A DNA stretch of 64,000 bases from Microbacterium natoriense. Its GTDB lineage: Bacteria > Actinomycetota > Actinomycetes > Actinomycetales > Microbacteriaceae. Where the stretch lies: NCBI RefSeq assembly GCF_030816295.1, contig NZ_JAUSXV010000001.1, positions 558,001 through 622,000 of the forward strand, given 5' to 3'. The notes beneath the pieces were generated by a model. The model was given only the letters and a program-made list of their open reading frames with translations, was not told the DNA's origin and did no database searches. The number at the start of each line of letters is the position of its first letter. Within the stretch, counting starts at the first letter, position 1. This document shows, piece by piece, positions 20,887 to 29,183 of the stretch. The translations under genes were made by a program, and so were the position numbers.

Positions 20887-21762
20887 ATGACGAGCCCCGA
20901 GTTCACGAGCAATCGCGACAACTTCTGCTATCGGCATCCGGATCGGCAGAGCTTCGCGCTCTGCCAGCGGTGCATGCGCACCATCTGCCCTGAGTGCCAG
21001 ACTCAGGCCGCGGTCGGGGTGATCTGCCCCGAATGCATGAAGGCTGATCGCAACAACCGCACACCCGCCCAGAAGAAGGCGGCCCGCCGGTGGCGCGGTG
21101 GCGGTTCCCTGGCCATCGCCCGCAGCGGCAAGCCCGTCGTCACCTATGCGCTCCTGGCCGTGACGTCGCTCATCGGACTGCTGCAGCTGATCCCCGGGCT
21201 GTACGGACCCATCACGAACACTCTGCTGTTCAACTCGATCTTCCTCGATCCACGGCTGTTCGAACCGTGGCGGCTGCTGACCGCGCTGTTCGTGCACGGC
21301 AACTTCATCCATCTCGCGTTGAACATGCTCGGCCTCTGGATGCTGGGGCAGACACTCGAGCCGATGCTCGGTCGTGCACGCTTCCTCGCGCTCTATCTGA
21401 TCAGCGGCCTGGGCGGATCCGTCGGCGTCGCCCTGATCGCACCGGGCACCTCGACGGTCGGCGCCTCCGGGGCCATCTTCGGTCTCATGGCCGCATTGCT
21501 CATCATCGGCCGCCACATCGGCGCCAACGTCACCGGCATCATGGTGATCCTGGGCATCAACCTCGTCTACGGATTCTTCGTCTCGGGCATCGCCTGGCAG
21601 GCGCACGTCGGCGGGCTCGCGATCGGTGCCCTCGTCGCCTTCGTCCTTACCCGTACACGCCGTCGTGAACAGCGCACCTGGCAGATCATCTGGCTCTCGG
21701 TTATCACCATCCTGTTGATCGTTGCAGGACTGGTCGCGGGGCCACTGCTTCTTAACGCCTGA
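20887..21762 (+). CDS. Rhomboid-family intramembrane serine protease with N-terminal zinc ribbon
   Basis: 291 residues. The first 50 residues form a zinc-ribbon-like module (CYRHPDR, CQRCMRTICPECQ, CPEC). Six or seven membrane helices follow, with HGNFIHLALNMLGLWMLG, catalytic Ser194 in GASGAIFGL and catalytic His240 in WQAHVGGLAIG. It cleaves within membranes; substrates are unknown. Position next to ppiA and near crgA is common in actinobacteria. A 335-base gap follows, which holds DnaA-box-like sites, two direct repeats and a terminator. Confidence 0.93.
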   Translation: MTSPEFTSNRDNFCYRHPDRQSFALCQRCMRTICPECQTQAAVGVICPECMKADRNNRTPAQKKAARRWRGGGSLAIARSGKPVVTYALLAVTSLIGLLQLIPGLYGPITNTLLFNSIFLDPRLFEPWRLLTALFVHGNFIHLALNMLGLWMLGQTLEPMLGRARFLALYLISGLGGSVGVALIAPGTSTVGASGAIFGLMAALLIIGRHIGANVTGIMVILGINLVYGFFVSGIAWQAHVGGLAIGALVAFVLTRTRRREQRTWQIIWLSVITILLIVAGLVAGPLLLNA

Positions 21763-21792
21763 TCGAGAGTTGTTAACAGGGTTTTCAACCCC

Positions 21793-21844
21793 TGTGAATA
21801 ACACCGGTGTAATTCTCCCCAGCTGTGGAGAGATCTGTGGATAA
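21793..21844. promoter_or_regulatory. Cluster of DnaA-box-like sites
   Basis: TGTGGATAA at 21836-21844 is the exact complement of the DnaA box TTATCCACA. TGTGAATAA (21793-21801) differs by one base and TGTGGAGAG (21824-21832) is weaker. TGTTAACAG lies just upstream at 21771-21779. All lie in a non-coding gap of 335 bases, roughly 21 kb from gyrB. Confidence 0.5.
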
Positions 21845-21966
21845 CTCTCGCTCTGGGTTTTTGCGCCGACGGGCTCCGGGATGCTGTCCCCGCTCGCAGA
21901 GCGGGGACCCTCCCGCTTCGCGGGCCCCTCCCGATGCTCACGGCTGACAGCATCCCTGCGCCCTCA

Positions 21967-22013
21967 CGCATCGCTTCGCTCGCTGCACCGGGGGTCGCAT
22001 CGCTTCGCTCGCT
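21967..22013. repeat. Two direct copies of CGCATCGCTTCGCTCGCT
   Basis: 18-base copies at 21967-21984 and 21996-22013, with a 29-base period, in the rhomboid-crgA gap. The GCTTCGCTCGCT core is shared with the palindromic repeats at 2503 and 24039. Confidence 0.65.
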
Positions 22014-22050
22014 CGGGGCGTGGGGGTGAAGTGGGCTGTTCCGGGGACGA

Positions 22051-22081
22051 AAAAGGCCTCCCGCTTGGCGGGAGGCCTTTT
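22051..22081. terminator. Bidirectional terminator between rhomboid and crgA
   Basis: 14-bp perfect stem, AAAAGGCCTCCCGC with GCGGGAGGCCTTTT and loop TTG. T-runs on both sides fit the convergent gene arrangement. Confidence 0.93.
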
Positions 22082-22097
22082 AAAGTGGATGCGGGCG

Positions 22098-22337
22098 TCA
22101 GCGCCAGCGCGTCGTCATGAGGAAGCCGATCAGCGCGATGCCGAGGCCGATCGCGAGGTTCCAGTTGCCGAGACCCGGGATCGGGAAAGCCATGCCGGAG
22201 ATGTAGAACACCAGGATCCAGACCAGGCCCAGCAGCATGAAGCCGACCATCACGGGCTTGAACCACACCGCGTTGGGCGCGGCGTCGCCTTCGGCGCGCG
22301 TCACTTCGGGTTCGTCGATCTTGCGGTCTCGTGCCAT
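22098..22337 (-). CDS. crgA: Cell division protein CrgA
   Basis: 79 residues with two membrane helices (about 26-46 and 58-75) joined by a short loop. WFKPVMVGFMLLGLVWILVFY and the FPIPGLGNWNLAIGLGIALIGF stretch are typical of CrgA, a small divisome protein that helps coordinate FtsZ, FtsI and peptidoglycan enzymes in actinobacteria. TAGAAT (complement of 22344-22349) lies 6 bases before the ATG, so a leaderless mRNA is likely. It diverges from the sortase gene and belongs to the conserved block with pknAB, pbpA and rodA. Confidence 0.95.
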   Translation of the reverse strand: MARDRKIDEPEVTRAEGDAAPNAVWFKPVMVGFMLLGLVWILVFYISGMAFPIPGLGNWNLAIGLGIALIGFLMTTRWR

Positions 22338-22431
22338 GCCGACATTCTACCCATGAGAGCGCCGGCCTTCATATCGGGCGTTCGCCGGCAGCCGAGGCAC
22401 GCCCACAGCAATGCCGGATAGGATCAGCGCC

Positions 22432-23226
22432 ATGAGTGCATCCGTCGTCTCGGGGGAGCGACGCAAGCAGAGACGCCGCCCCCGTTCGCGCGCGACCGTC
22501 ACCAGCATGCTCGGCGAATTGCTGCTGACGGCCGGTGTGATCGTGCTGCTCTTCGTCGCCTGGCAGATGTGGATCGGCGACATCATCATCAACGCGCAGA
22601 AGAACGACGAGGGCGCCGCGATCTCGCAGCAGCTCGCTGCATCACCTGCCCCCGAACCTCCTCCGTTCGAGAAGACCGATGACGGGACGATCGTCTATCA
22701 GCCCGTGATCCCCGCAGCGCCGGCCGAAGGCGAATGGCTGGGTCAGATGCTCATCCCTCGCTTCGGCGCGGACTACAACAAGGGCATCTACGGCGGCACG
22801 ACCCGCGCCAAGACTCTCGATCACCTCGGCATCGGCGTCTACACCGACTCGAAGATGCCGGGCGAGGTGGGCAATTTCGCCATGGCGGGGCACCGCACCA
22901 CCTGGGGCAAGCCGTTCAACCAGCTCGACAAGCTGCAAGTGGGCGACGCGATCGTCGTCGAGACGCCCGACGGGTGGTTCACCTACCGCTTCCGCACTCT
23001 TGAGTACGTCAAGCCGAACCAGACCGAGGTGCTGCTCGACGTGCCTCAGATGCCGGGCGTCGAGACCGGCGAGCGCTACATCACGCTGACCGCCTGCTCT
23101 CCCCTGTACTCGCTCGCCGAGCGCATCGTCGCGTACGGCGTCTACGAGAGCTTCCAGCCGCGCGCCGAGGGCCCGCCCACGGCGCTGACCGATCCGCCGC
23201 CGCCCCCGGCCGCGCCGTCGGTGTAG
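22432..23226 (+). CDS. Class E sortase
   Basis: 264 residues. A basic cytoplasmic N-terminus and one membrane anchor (about 27-50) precede the sortase beta-barrel. The catalytic His is in NFAMAGHRTTWGKPF, the catalytic Cys in YITLTACSPLYSLAER, and a basic residue follows. Class E sortases anchor surface proteins with LAXTG-type signals to peptidoglycan in high-GC Gram-positives. The tail is proline-rich (PPPPPAAPSV). TAGGAT at 22419-22424 lies 7 bases before ATG 22432, giving a leaderless start. A 51-residue membrane protein and a glutamine amidotransferase follow closely. Confidence 0.93.
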   Translation: MSASVVSGERRKQRRRPRSRATVTSMLGELLLTAGVIVLLFVAWQMWIGDIIINAQKNDEGAAISQQLAASPAPEPPPFEKTDDGTIVYQPVIPAAPAEGEWLGQMLIPRFGADYNKGIYGGTTRAKTLDHLGIGVYTDSKMPGEVGNFAMAGHRTTWGKPFNQLDKLQVGDAIVVETPDGWFTYRFRTLEYVKPNQTEVLLDVPQMPGVETGERYITLTACSPLYSLAERIVAYGVYESFQPRAEGPPTALTDPPPPPAAPSV

Positions 23227-23241
23227 GGAACGAGAGGAATC

Positions 23242-23397
23242 ATGTACGCCGCACTCTGGCGCCTGCTGCCCGGTCCGTGGTGGCTGAAGCTGTTCATCCT
23301 GCTCGTTCTCGTGACCGCCGTGCTCTACGCGCTCTTCTGGTACGTCTTCCCCTGGGTGAGCCCGTTCATCACACCGGGTGAGGTCGACGTCGAATGA
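23242..23397 (+). CDS. Small membrane protein, 51 residues
   Basis: Reads MYAALWRLLPGPWWLKLFIL and continues through a single membrane helix (about 16-40), ending ITPGEVDVE. GAGAGGAAT provides a ribosome site before ATG 23242, and the stop overlaps the next gene's ATG (ATGA). It is therefore translationally coupled to the amidotransferase and sits between it and the sortase, an arrangement I recall from other actinobacteria. Function unknown. Its short length makes it easy to miss. Confidence 0.78.
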   Translation: MYAALWRLLPGPWWLKLFILLVLVTAVLYALFWYVFPWVSPFITPGEVDVE

Positions 23398-24029
23398 CGC
23401 GAGTGCTCGTCGTGGACAACCACGACAGCTTCGTGCACACCCTCGTCGGCTACCTGCACGAACTCGGCGCCGACGTCTCGATGGTCGAAGCGGACGCGAT
23501 CGATGCGGCGGGTCTCGAGGGACTCTTTCCCGAGTTCGACGCCGTCATGCTCTCCCCCGGTCCCGGCGCTCCCGCAGACGCCGGTGCGTCGATCGACGCG
23601 GTTCGTCTCGCGGCCGAGAAGCGGATGCCGCTGCTCGGAGTCTGTCTCGGTCATCAGTGCATCGCCGAGGCGTTCGGGGCCGTCGTCTCGGAGGCGCCGG
23701 AGCTCATGCACGGCATGGTCTCGGCCGTGGTGCACGACGGCTCGGCGCTGTTCGACGGCATCCCCTCGCCGTTCGACGTCGGCCGCTACCACTCGCTCGC
23801 CGTCGCGGCATCGGCTCTGCCCGCCCAGCTGCGGGTCACGGCACGCACCGGCACGGGCACCGTCATGGCACTCGCCCATGCCGAACTGCCGATTCTCGGG
23901 GTGCAGTTCCACCCCGAGAGCGTGCTCACCGAGGGCGGCTACCGGATGCTCGCGAACTGGCTGGCGTCCGTCGGCGATGCGGATGCCGTCGCACGTGCCG
24001 AGTCCCTGCATCCTCTCGCCCGCGGCTGA
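23394..24029 (+). CDS. pabA: Class I glutamine amidotransferase, PabA/TrpG type
   Basis: 211 residues. It is the glutaminase component of aminodeoxychorismate or anthranilate synthase, supplying ammonia to a chorismate-using partner. The N-terminus VLVVDNHDSFVHTLVGYL, oxyanion motif LSPGPGAP, nucleophile Cys in GVCLGHQCIAEAFG, and the His/Glu pair in QFHPESVLTEGG are all present. No synthase component lies next to it, so pabA rather than trpG is chosen because this genomic position beside pknB is usually annotated that way. The start overlaps the previous small gene by 4 bases. Confidence 0.85.
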   Translation: MTRVLVVDNHDSFVHTLVGYLHELGADVSMVEADAIDAAGLEGLFPEFDAVMLSPGPGAPADAGASIDAVRLAAEKRMPLLGVCLGHQCIAEAFGAVVSEAPELMHGMVSAVVHDGSALFDGIPSPFDVGRYHSLAVAASALPAQLRVTARTGTGTVMALAHAELPILGVQFHPESVLTEGGYRMLANWLASVGDADAVARAESLHPLARG

Positions 24030-24038
24030 GGCCACCCG

Positions 24039-24140
24039 CTCGTTGAGCCGAGACGATACGCAGTTTCCGCCCACGACTTCAGCTGGAACTGCGTTTCCTC
24101 GCTGCGTTTCGTCTCGCTTCGCTCGCTCGCTCAACGACCG
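24039..24140. repeat. Dispersed inverted repeat after pabA
   Basis: CTCGTTGAGCCGAGACGATA at the left is answered by TTTCGTCTCGCTTCGCTCGC then TCGCTCAACGACC at the right, around CAGTTTCCGC...GCGTTTCC. The right arm matches the element between gyrB and gyrA (2503-2532). It lies between the convergent pabA and pknB. Confidence 0.75.
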
Positions 24141-24155
24141 GGGAGCAGGGCGGAA

Positions 24156-25862
24156 CTACCCGGCGGGCGCCGCGCAGAAGCGCAGTTCGACGGTCGAGCC
24201 GATCGCGATGTCGCCCGGTGCTTCCGACATGGAGATGACGGTCGCGGGATCGGTCGCGGGGCAGTCGGTGAGCTCGGTGGGCTGGGCCGCCAACCCGATC
24301 TGCTCGAGCTGCCGGGTCGCGGCATCCACCGTCCAGCCGGTGAGATCCGTGAGCGTCACGCGTCCACTCGCGACCACGAGGTTCACGACGGTGTCGGGGG
24401 CGATCTCGGCATCCGCCTTCTCGCTCGCCTCCATGACCGTGTCTGCCTGAAGACTCTTGTCGTTGCGCTGGATCACGGTGCCGAGCTGCAGACCTGCGGC
24501 CGACAGCGCGTCCTTCGCCTGCGGGAGCGACAGACCCACGAGAGTCGGCACGACGACGGTCTCTTTGCCCGAGGAGACGTAGACGGTGATCTCGTCTCCC
24601 TCGGCGACCGCGACGCCGGCCTGGGGATCGGTGCGGATGACGTTGCCCTCGACGATCTCCGAGCTCGATTCGAGCACGAGCTTGGCGGTGAGATCGAGCT
24701 CGCTCAGCGCATTCTGCGCGCGCTCCGACGACATGTCGACGACGTTGGGCACGGTGCGCGAGGTCGAGGGCGTATCAGGGCTGCTGATCGAGACGACCCA
24801 GAACAGCACCGAGGTCAGCAGCACCGCCAGCAGCGCGACGCCCGCCCAGATCCAGGCGACCGGAGGACCCGACTGCGTGCGCGTCATGGTCGTGTCGGAC
24901 GACAGCTGGCGCAGCGAACGGGCGGTCTCCTGAGCCTGCTTCGGGCTGGGACCGTACAGCTCGCTGGTGAGCGCGCCGATCTCTTTGCGGCTCGGTGCAC
25001 GACCCTCGACAGCGGCGTCGAGCGCGGCGCGGAAATGCGCGGCGTCGGGGTAGCGCTGGTACGGGTCTTTCGCGAGGGCGCGCAGCACGATCGGGTCGAG
25101 GGCTCCCGGGGAGTCCTCGTTGACCTCGCTCGGCGCGAGCGGCGTCTCGCTGACGTGCTGATAGGCGACGGCGACCGGCGATTCTCCGCGGAACGGCTGG
25201 CGTCCCGTGAGCAGCTCGTAGAGCACGACGCCGGTGGAGTACAGGTCGGCGCGAGCGTCGACGGGCTCACCCTTCGCCTGCTCGGGCGAGAAGTATGCGG
25301 CTGTGCCGATGATCTGCGTGGTCTCGGCGACGGTCGATGAGGAGTCGGACACGGCACGGGCGATGCCGAAGTCCATGACCTTGACCTGGCCCTTTTCGGT
25401 CACCATGACGTTGCCCGGCTTGATGTCGCGGTGCACGACACCCGCGCGATGCGAATAGTCGAGGGCTTCGAGGATGCCGTCGACGTAGCGCACGGCGTCG
25501 TCGACCGACACGGGTCCGGCCGAGATGATGTCCTTCAGCAGGGTGCCGTGGATGAGCTCCATGACGATGTACGGGGTGACGGTCCCGGACGGGGCCCCTG
25601 AGCCTGCCTGCGGGTCGGCCTCGTCACCCGCATCGAAGACCCGCACGATCGACGGGTGCGACATGCGCGACGCCGACTGCGCCTCGAGGCGGAAGCGCGT
25701 GCGGAACGCGGTGTCGCGTGCGAGCTCCGGATCGAGGATCTTGATCGCCACGGCGCGCCCCAGAGTCAGGTCGAACCCGCGGTACACCTTGGCCATGCCG
25801 CCGTGACCGATGAGCTCGTCGACGCGGTATCGACCCGCGAGAACACGTGGCTCTGTGGACAC
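24156..25862 (-). CDS. pknB: Serine/threonine protein kinase with PASTA domains
   Basis: 568 residues. The cytoplasmic kinase domain (about 10-275) has the glycine-rich loop IGHGGMAKVYRG, Lys41, the catalytic HRDIKPGN (Asp146), DFG at 164 and APE-like SPEQ. A membrane helix lies near residues 335-360, followed by about three extracellular PASTA repeats (VPNVVDMSSERAQNALSELD; VPTLVGLSLPQAKDALSAAG; LTDLTGWTVDAATRQLEQIG). PASTA kinases sense peptidoglycan fragments or lipid II and control cell wall synthesis and division. It is the last gene of the fhaA-pknB operon, 57 bases after pknA. Confidence 0.95.
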   Translation of the reverse strand: MSTEPRVLAGRYRVDELIGHGGMAKVYRGFDLTLGRAVAIKILDPELARDTAFRTRFRLEAQSASRMSHPSIVRVFDAGDEADPQAGSGAPSGTVTPYIVMELIHGTLLKDIISAGPVSVDDAVRYVDGILEALDYSHRAGVVHRDIKPGNVMVTEKGQVKVMDFGIARAVSDSSSTVAETTQIIGTAAYFSPEQAKGEPVDARADLYSTGVVLYELLTGRQPFRGESPVAVAYQHVSETPLAPSEVNEDSPGALDPIVLRALAKDPYQRYPDAAHFRAALDAAVEGRAPSRKEIGALTSELYGPSPKQAQETARSLRQLSSDTTMTRTQSGPPVAWIWAGVALLAVLLTSVLFWVVSISSPDTPSTSRTVPNVVDMSSERAQNALSELDLTAKLVLESSSEIVEGNVIRTDPQAGVAVAEGDEITVYVSSGKETVVVPTLVGLSLPQAKDALSAAGLQLGTVIQRNDKSLQADTVMEASEKADAEIAPDTVVNLVVASGRVTLTDLTGWTVDAATRQLEQIGLAAQPTELTDCPATDPATVISMSEAPGDIAIGSTVELRFCAAPAG

Positions 25863-25919
25863 GGACTAAACCCCCTGGAAAACCTGATGACGGTGCGAAC
25901 AGCCTACGACGCGGTGCTT

Positions 25920-27650
25920 CTAGTTGCCTGTATCGCCGCCGCCGTCGAGCGTCGGAAGGATCGGCGACGACTGGCCCTGAGGCGAGACGTCGGAGGGACG
26001 CTCGCCGCAGAAGGCGCGATACGTCGCCGTGACGACCTGCCCGGCCTTGCCGGTGTCGACCGTGAACGTCGAGGTGCGGGTGTTCGCGTCGAAGCTGCTC
26101 ACCGGCGTCCCGTTGGCGAAGGTGCCGTTCGTCAGCGTGACTTCATAGGCGGTGAGATTGCTGGTGCCCGAGGGGCAGGTGAAGTTGGTCCAGTTGAGCG
26201 TCGCCTGGCCGCCCTCGATGATCGTGGCCGCAGCCGAGAACGTCGGTGCGTTCGTCGGTGCGCCGATCGGGATCTGATCGGTGTACACGAACAGGGCGAT
26301 CGCGTCGCCCTTCTGCAGAAGACCCGTGGGGCTCACGCGCTCGACCGTTCCGACCTGGTTGGCATCGGATGCGGGCGAGCCGTCCTGGCAGGCCGGGAGG
26401 AGTCCGGCGTCCGTGGCGATCTGCGTCGCCTCGTCACAGCTCAGACCGACGAGGCCCAGGCCGTCGACGTTGACCGGCGGCTCTTCCGTCTCGGTCTGGG
26501 TCGGCTTCGGCGTCGGGGTGTCCTTCGGCGTCTGCGACGTGGTCGATGACGTGGTGGGGTCGGCATCGCCTCCGGCGTTCTGACCGAACAGCGTCCACAA
26601 GGTGCCGCCGAGAACGATCACGAGAAGTGCGATCAGCGCGATCAGCGGCCACGTCCACGGACTGCGCTTCTTCTTCTCGGGCTCTTCGACCTCGCCGTCG
26701 GCAGGCAGGCTGGCCGTGGTCGGGAGGATGCGGGTCGCGCCGTCGTCGTCGGATGACGACAGCATCCGCGTCGCGTCGTCGACTCCGCCGCCCGTTGCGA
26801 TCGCCGGCACCGCGATGGCGGCCGAGTTCAGGTCGCCGCGGCGCAGCGCCTGTGCGGCGCGCGCGACGGTCGCCGAGGAAGACGGGCGGTCTGCCGGCTT
26901 CTTCGCGATCATCGCCATCACGAGGTTCTGCACAGGGATCGGCACGGTCGGGGGCAGCGGCGGCGGCTGCTCGTTGATCTGCGCCATCGCGATCGCGACC
27001 TGCGACTCACCGGTGAAGGGGCGCTTCCCCGCGAGGCATTCGTACGCGACGATGCCCAGCGAGTAGGTGTCTGTGGCGGGCGAGGCGGGGTGGCCCGACG
27101 CCTGCTCGGGCGACAGATACTGCACGGTGCCCATGACCTGACCGGTCGCCGTGAGCGGCACCTGGTCGGCGATGCGGGCGATGCCGAAGTCGGTGATCTT
27201 GACACGGCCGTCGGGCGTGATCAGCAGGTTTCCCGGCTTGATGTCGCGGTGCACGAGGCCAGCGGCGTGCGCGGCCTGCAGAGCGGATGCCGTCTGAGCG
27301 ACGATGTCGAGCGTCTTGTCTGCGCTCAGCGCGCCGTCGCGCTCGAGGATGGTCGAGAGGGCTTCACCGGGAACGAGCTCCATGACGAGGAAGGCGCTGC
27401 CGTTCTCCTCGCCGTAGTCGAACACACTCGCGATGCCCTCGTGGTTGACGAGCGCCGCGTGCCGCGCCTCCGCGCGGAATCGCTCGAGGAACCCGGGGTC
27501 CCCCATGTACTCGTCCTTGAGGATCTTGATGGCGACGGTGCGTCCGATGACGTGATCCGTCGCCTCCCACACCTCGCCCATGCCGCCGATCGCAATACGC
27601 GACTGCAGCTCGTAGCGACCACCGAACGACACACCCTGCGTCGGTCTCAT
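25920..27650 (-). CDS. pknA: Serine/threonine protein kinase PknA-like, with extended extracellular region
   Basis: 576 residues. The kinase domain (about 10-270) has [10 protein letters not shown], Lys42, HRDIKPGN with Asp136, and DFGIAR. After a linker come a membrane helix at about 332-355 and a Thr/Pro-rich stalk. The extracellular part has one PASTA-like unit ([20 protein letters not shown]) and an Ig/fibronectin-like beta domain ([13 protein letters not shown] region to TYRAFCGE), which is more than the usual PknA carries. The start overlaps the pbpA stop by 4 bases. With PknB and PstP it should control division and septal peptidoglycan synthesis by phosphorylating FHA proteins and others. 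Confidence 0.9.
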   Translation of the reverse strand: MRPTQGVSFGGRYELQSRIAIGGMGEVWEATDHVIGRTVAIKILKDEYMGDPGFLERFRAEARHAALVNHEGIASVFDYGEENGSAFLVMELVPGEALSTILERDGALSADKTLDIVAQTASALQAAHAAGLVHRDIKPGNLLITPDGRVKITDFGIARIADQVPLTATGQVMGTVQYLSPEQASGHPASPATDTYSLGIVAYECLAGKRPFTGESQVAIAMAQINEQPPPLPPTVPIPVQNLVMAMIAKKPADRPSSSATVARAAQALRRGDLNSAAIAVPAIATGGGVDDATRMLSSSDDDGATRILPTTASLPADGEVEEPEKKKRSPWTWPLIALIALLVIVLGGTLWTLFGQNAGGDADPTTSSTTSQTPKDTPTPKPTQTETEEPPVNVDGLGLVGLSCDEATQIATDAGLLPACQDGSPASDANQVGTVERVSPTGLLQKGDAIALFVYTDQIPIGAPTNAPTFSAAATIIEGGQATLNWTNFTCPSGTSNLTAYEVTLTNGTFANGTPVSSFDANTRTSTFTVDTGKAGQVVTATYRAFCGERPSDVSPQGQSSPILPTLDGGGDTGN

Positions 27651-29101
27651 CTGCCCAGCACCGCCTCTATGACCTTCTTCGCAATCGGAGCGGCGATGGT
27701 GTCGCCGGATCCGGACTGCCCTTTACCGCCGCCGTTCTCGACGACGACTGCTACCGCCACCGCGGGATCGTCCGCCGGCGCGAAGCCGGTGAACCACAAC
27801 GTGTACGGATCGCTTCCGTTCTCCGCGGTTCCGGTCTTACCGGCCACGTCGACCCCGTCTATTCTTGCACCCTGCGCCGCTCCGGTATTGACGCTCGCGA
27901 CCATCGCCGCGGTCACCGCGTCGGCGACAGCCTTGTCGGTCGCCCTGGCGAACTCGGTGCCGTCGTAGGAGCGCACGACCGAGAGGTCGTTGCCGATCAC
28001 GGCATCGACCATGTGCGGGTTCATCACCACTCCGTCGTTCGCGAGTCCGGCCGCGACCATCGCGATCTGCAGCGGCGTCGACGTGACCTTGCCCTGACCG
28101 AATCCGGTGAGCGCGGTCTGCGCATCGTCGAGCGCACGGGGGTAGCTGGATGCGGTCGATGCGACCGGCGTGTCGAAGCTCTTGTTGAAGCCGAACTTCT
28201 CGGCCATCTCGCGGATCGCGTCGTCGCCGATCTGCACCGCGAGCTCGGCCATCGGGATGTTGCAGCTCAGCCGCAGCGCCTCGGCGATCGTGACGGTGTC
28301 GCCGGGTCCGCACGCGGTTCCCCATGCGTTCGAGACCGTGTTGTTCGACTGAGGCAACTGGTAGCGAGCGGGGTTCGGCAGGGTCGAGTCGGGCGTCCAG
28401 TCGCCTGTGGCGAACGCGGCGGCCGCCACGAGGATCTTGAACGTCGAACCCGGAGGGTTCAAGCCACCGGCGATCGCCCGGTTGTACAGCGGGTTCGTCG
28501 GGTCGGCGTCGAGCTGGTCGTAGGCCGCGTTCGCCGCGTCGGCGTCGTGCGTGGCGAGGAGATTCGTGTCGAATCCAGGAGTGGAGACCATCGCGAGGAT
28601 GCGCCCGGTCTTTGGCTCGATCGCGACCACCGCGCCCTGCAGACCCTGCAGCGCCTCGTAGGCCGCCCGCTGGGCCGCAGTGTTCAGCGACAGCTCGACG
28701 CTGAGCCCGGTCTGCGGCTGACCCGACACGATCCGCTCGATCTCCGAGAAGAAGGCGCTCGAGCCGGTGCCGGAGAGATCGGCGTTCAGCGCCTTCTCGA
28801 TGCCGGTCGCCGACTGCAGGGCCGGGTTGAAGTAGCCGGTCACCGGCTCCCACATCGCGGCATCCGTGTACACGCGCTGGAACTGGTAGATGTCATCGCT
28901 GGGCACGGACGATGCGATCGCGACGCCGTCGACGATGATCGATCCTCGCTGGATCTCGTAGCTGTCGAGACGGGTGCGCTTGTTGTTGCTGTTCTGACCG
29001 AGCGCATCGGCGTCGACCACCTGGATCCAGCTCGCCGCAGCGAACAGCGACAGGAACATGAACAGCATCACGATGCTGAGGCGACGCAGTTCTTTGGTCA
29101 T
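27647..29101 (-). CDS. pbpA: Class B penicillin-binding protein (transpeptidase)
   Basis: 484 residues. A short N-terminal membrane anchor (about 8-27) is followed by a PBP dimerisation-type region and the transpeptidase domain with all three catalytic motifs: SxxK as GSTFK (Ser219, Lys222), SxN as SCN (279-281), and KTGT (422-425). It crosslinks peptidoglycan, probably at the septum or poles, together with the RodA-type glycosyltransferase encoded just upstream. A gap of 82 bases to rodA holds a dispersed repeat, while the downstream pknA overlaps by 4 bases. Confidence 0.95.
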   Translation of the reverse strand: MTKELRRLSIVMLFMFLSLFAAASWIQVVDADALGQNSNNKRTRLDSYEIQRGSIIVDGVAIASSVPSDDIYQFQRVYTDAAMWEPVTGYFNPALQSATGIEKALNADLSGTGSSAFFSEIERIVSGQPQTGLSVELSLNTAAQRAAYEALQGLQGAVVAIEPKTGRILAMVSTPGFDTNLLATHDADAANAAYDQLDADPTNPLYNRAIAGGLNPPGSTFKILVAAAAFATGDWTPDSTLPNPARYQLPQSNNTVSNAWGTACGPGDTVTIAEALRLSCNIPMAELAVQIGDDAIREMAEKFGFNKSFDTPVASTASSYPRALDDAQTALTGFGQGKVTSTPLQIAMVAAGLANDGVVMNPHMVDAVIGNDLSVVRSYDGTEFARATDKAVADAVTAAMVASVNTGAAQGARIDGVDVAGKTGTAENGSDPYTLWFTGFAPADDPAVAVAVVVENGGGKGQSGSGDTIAAPIAKKVIEAVLGR

Positions 29102-29150
29102 GCGACGCCCCCTGGGGTGGAGTGCACAGCGGTCACTGAGCGAGGAGCGC

Positions 29151-29171
29151 CCTTCGACAGGCTCAGGGACC
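29151..29171. repeat. Dispersed 21-bp repeat, copy 2
   Basis: CTTCGACAGGCTCAGGGAC preceded by CACTGAGCGAGGAGCGC, in the pbpA-rodA gap. Other copies are at 457-477 and 55578-55598. Confidence 0.65.
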
Positions 29172-29183
29172 CATGGATGGCAG

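Noticed and set aside
21967..22013. Short repeats as a CRISPR array
   Set aside because: Only two copies with an 11-base spacer and a REP-like core; no cas genes.
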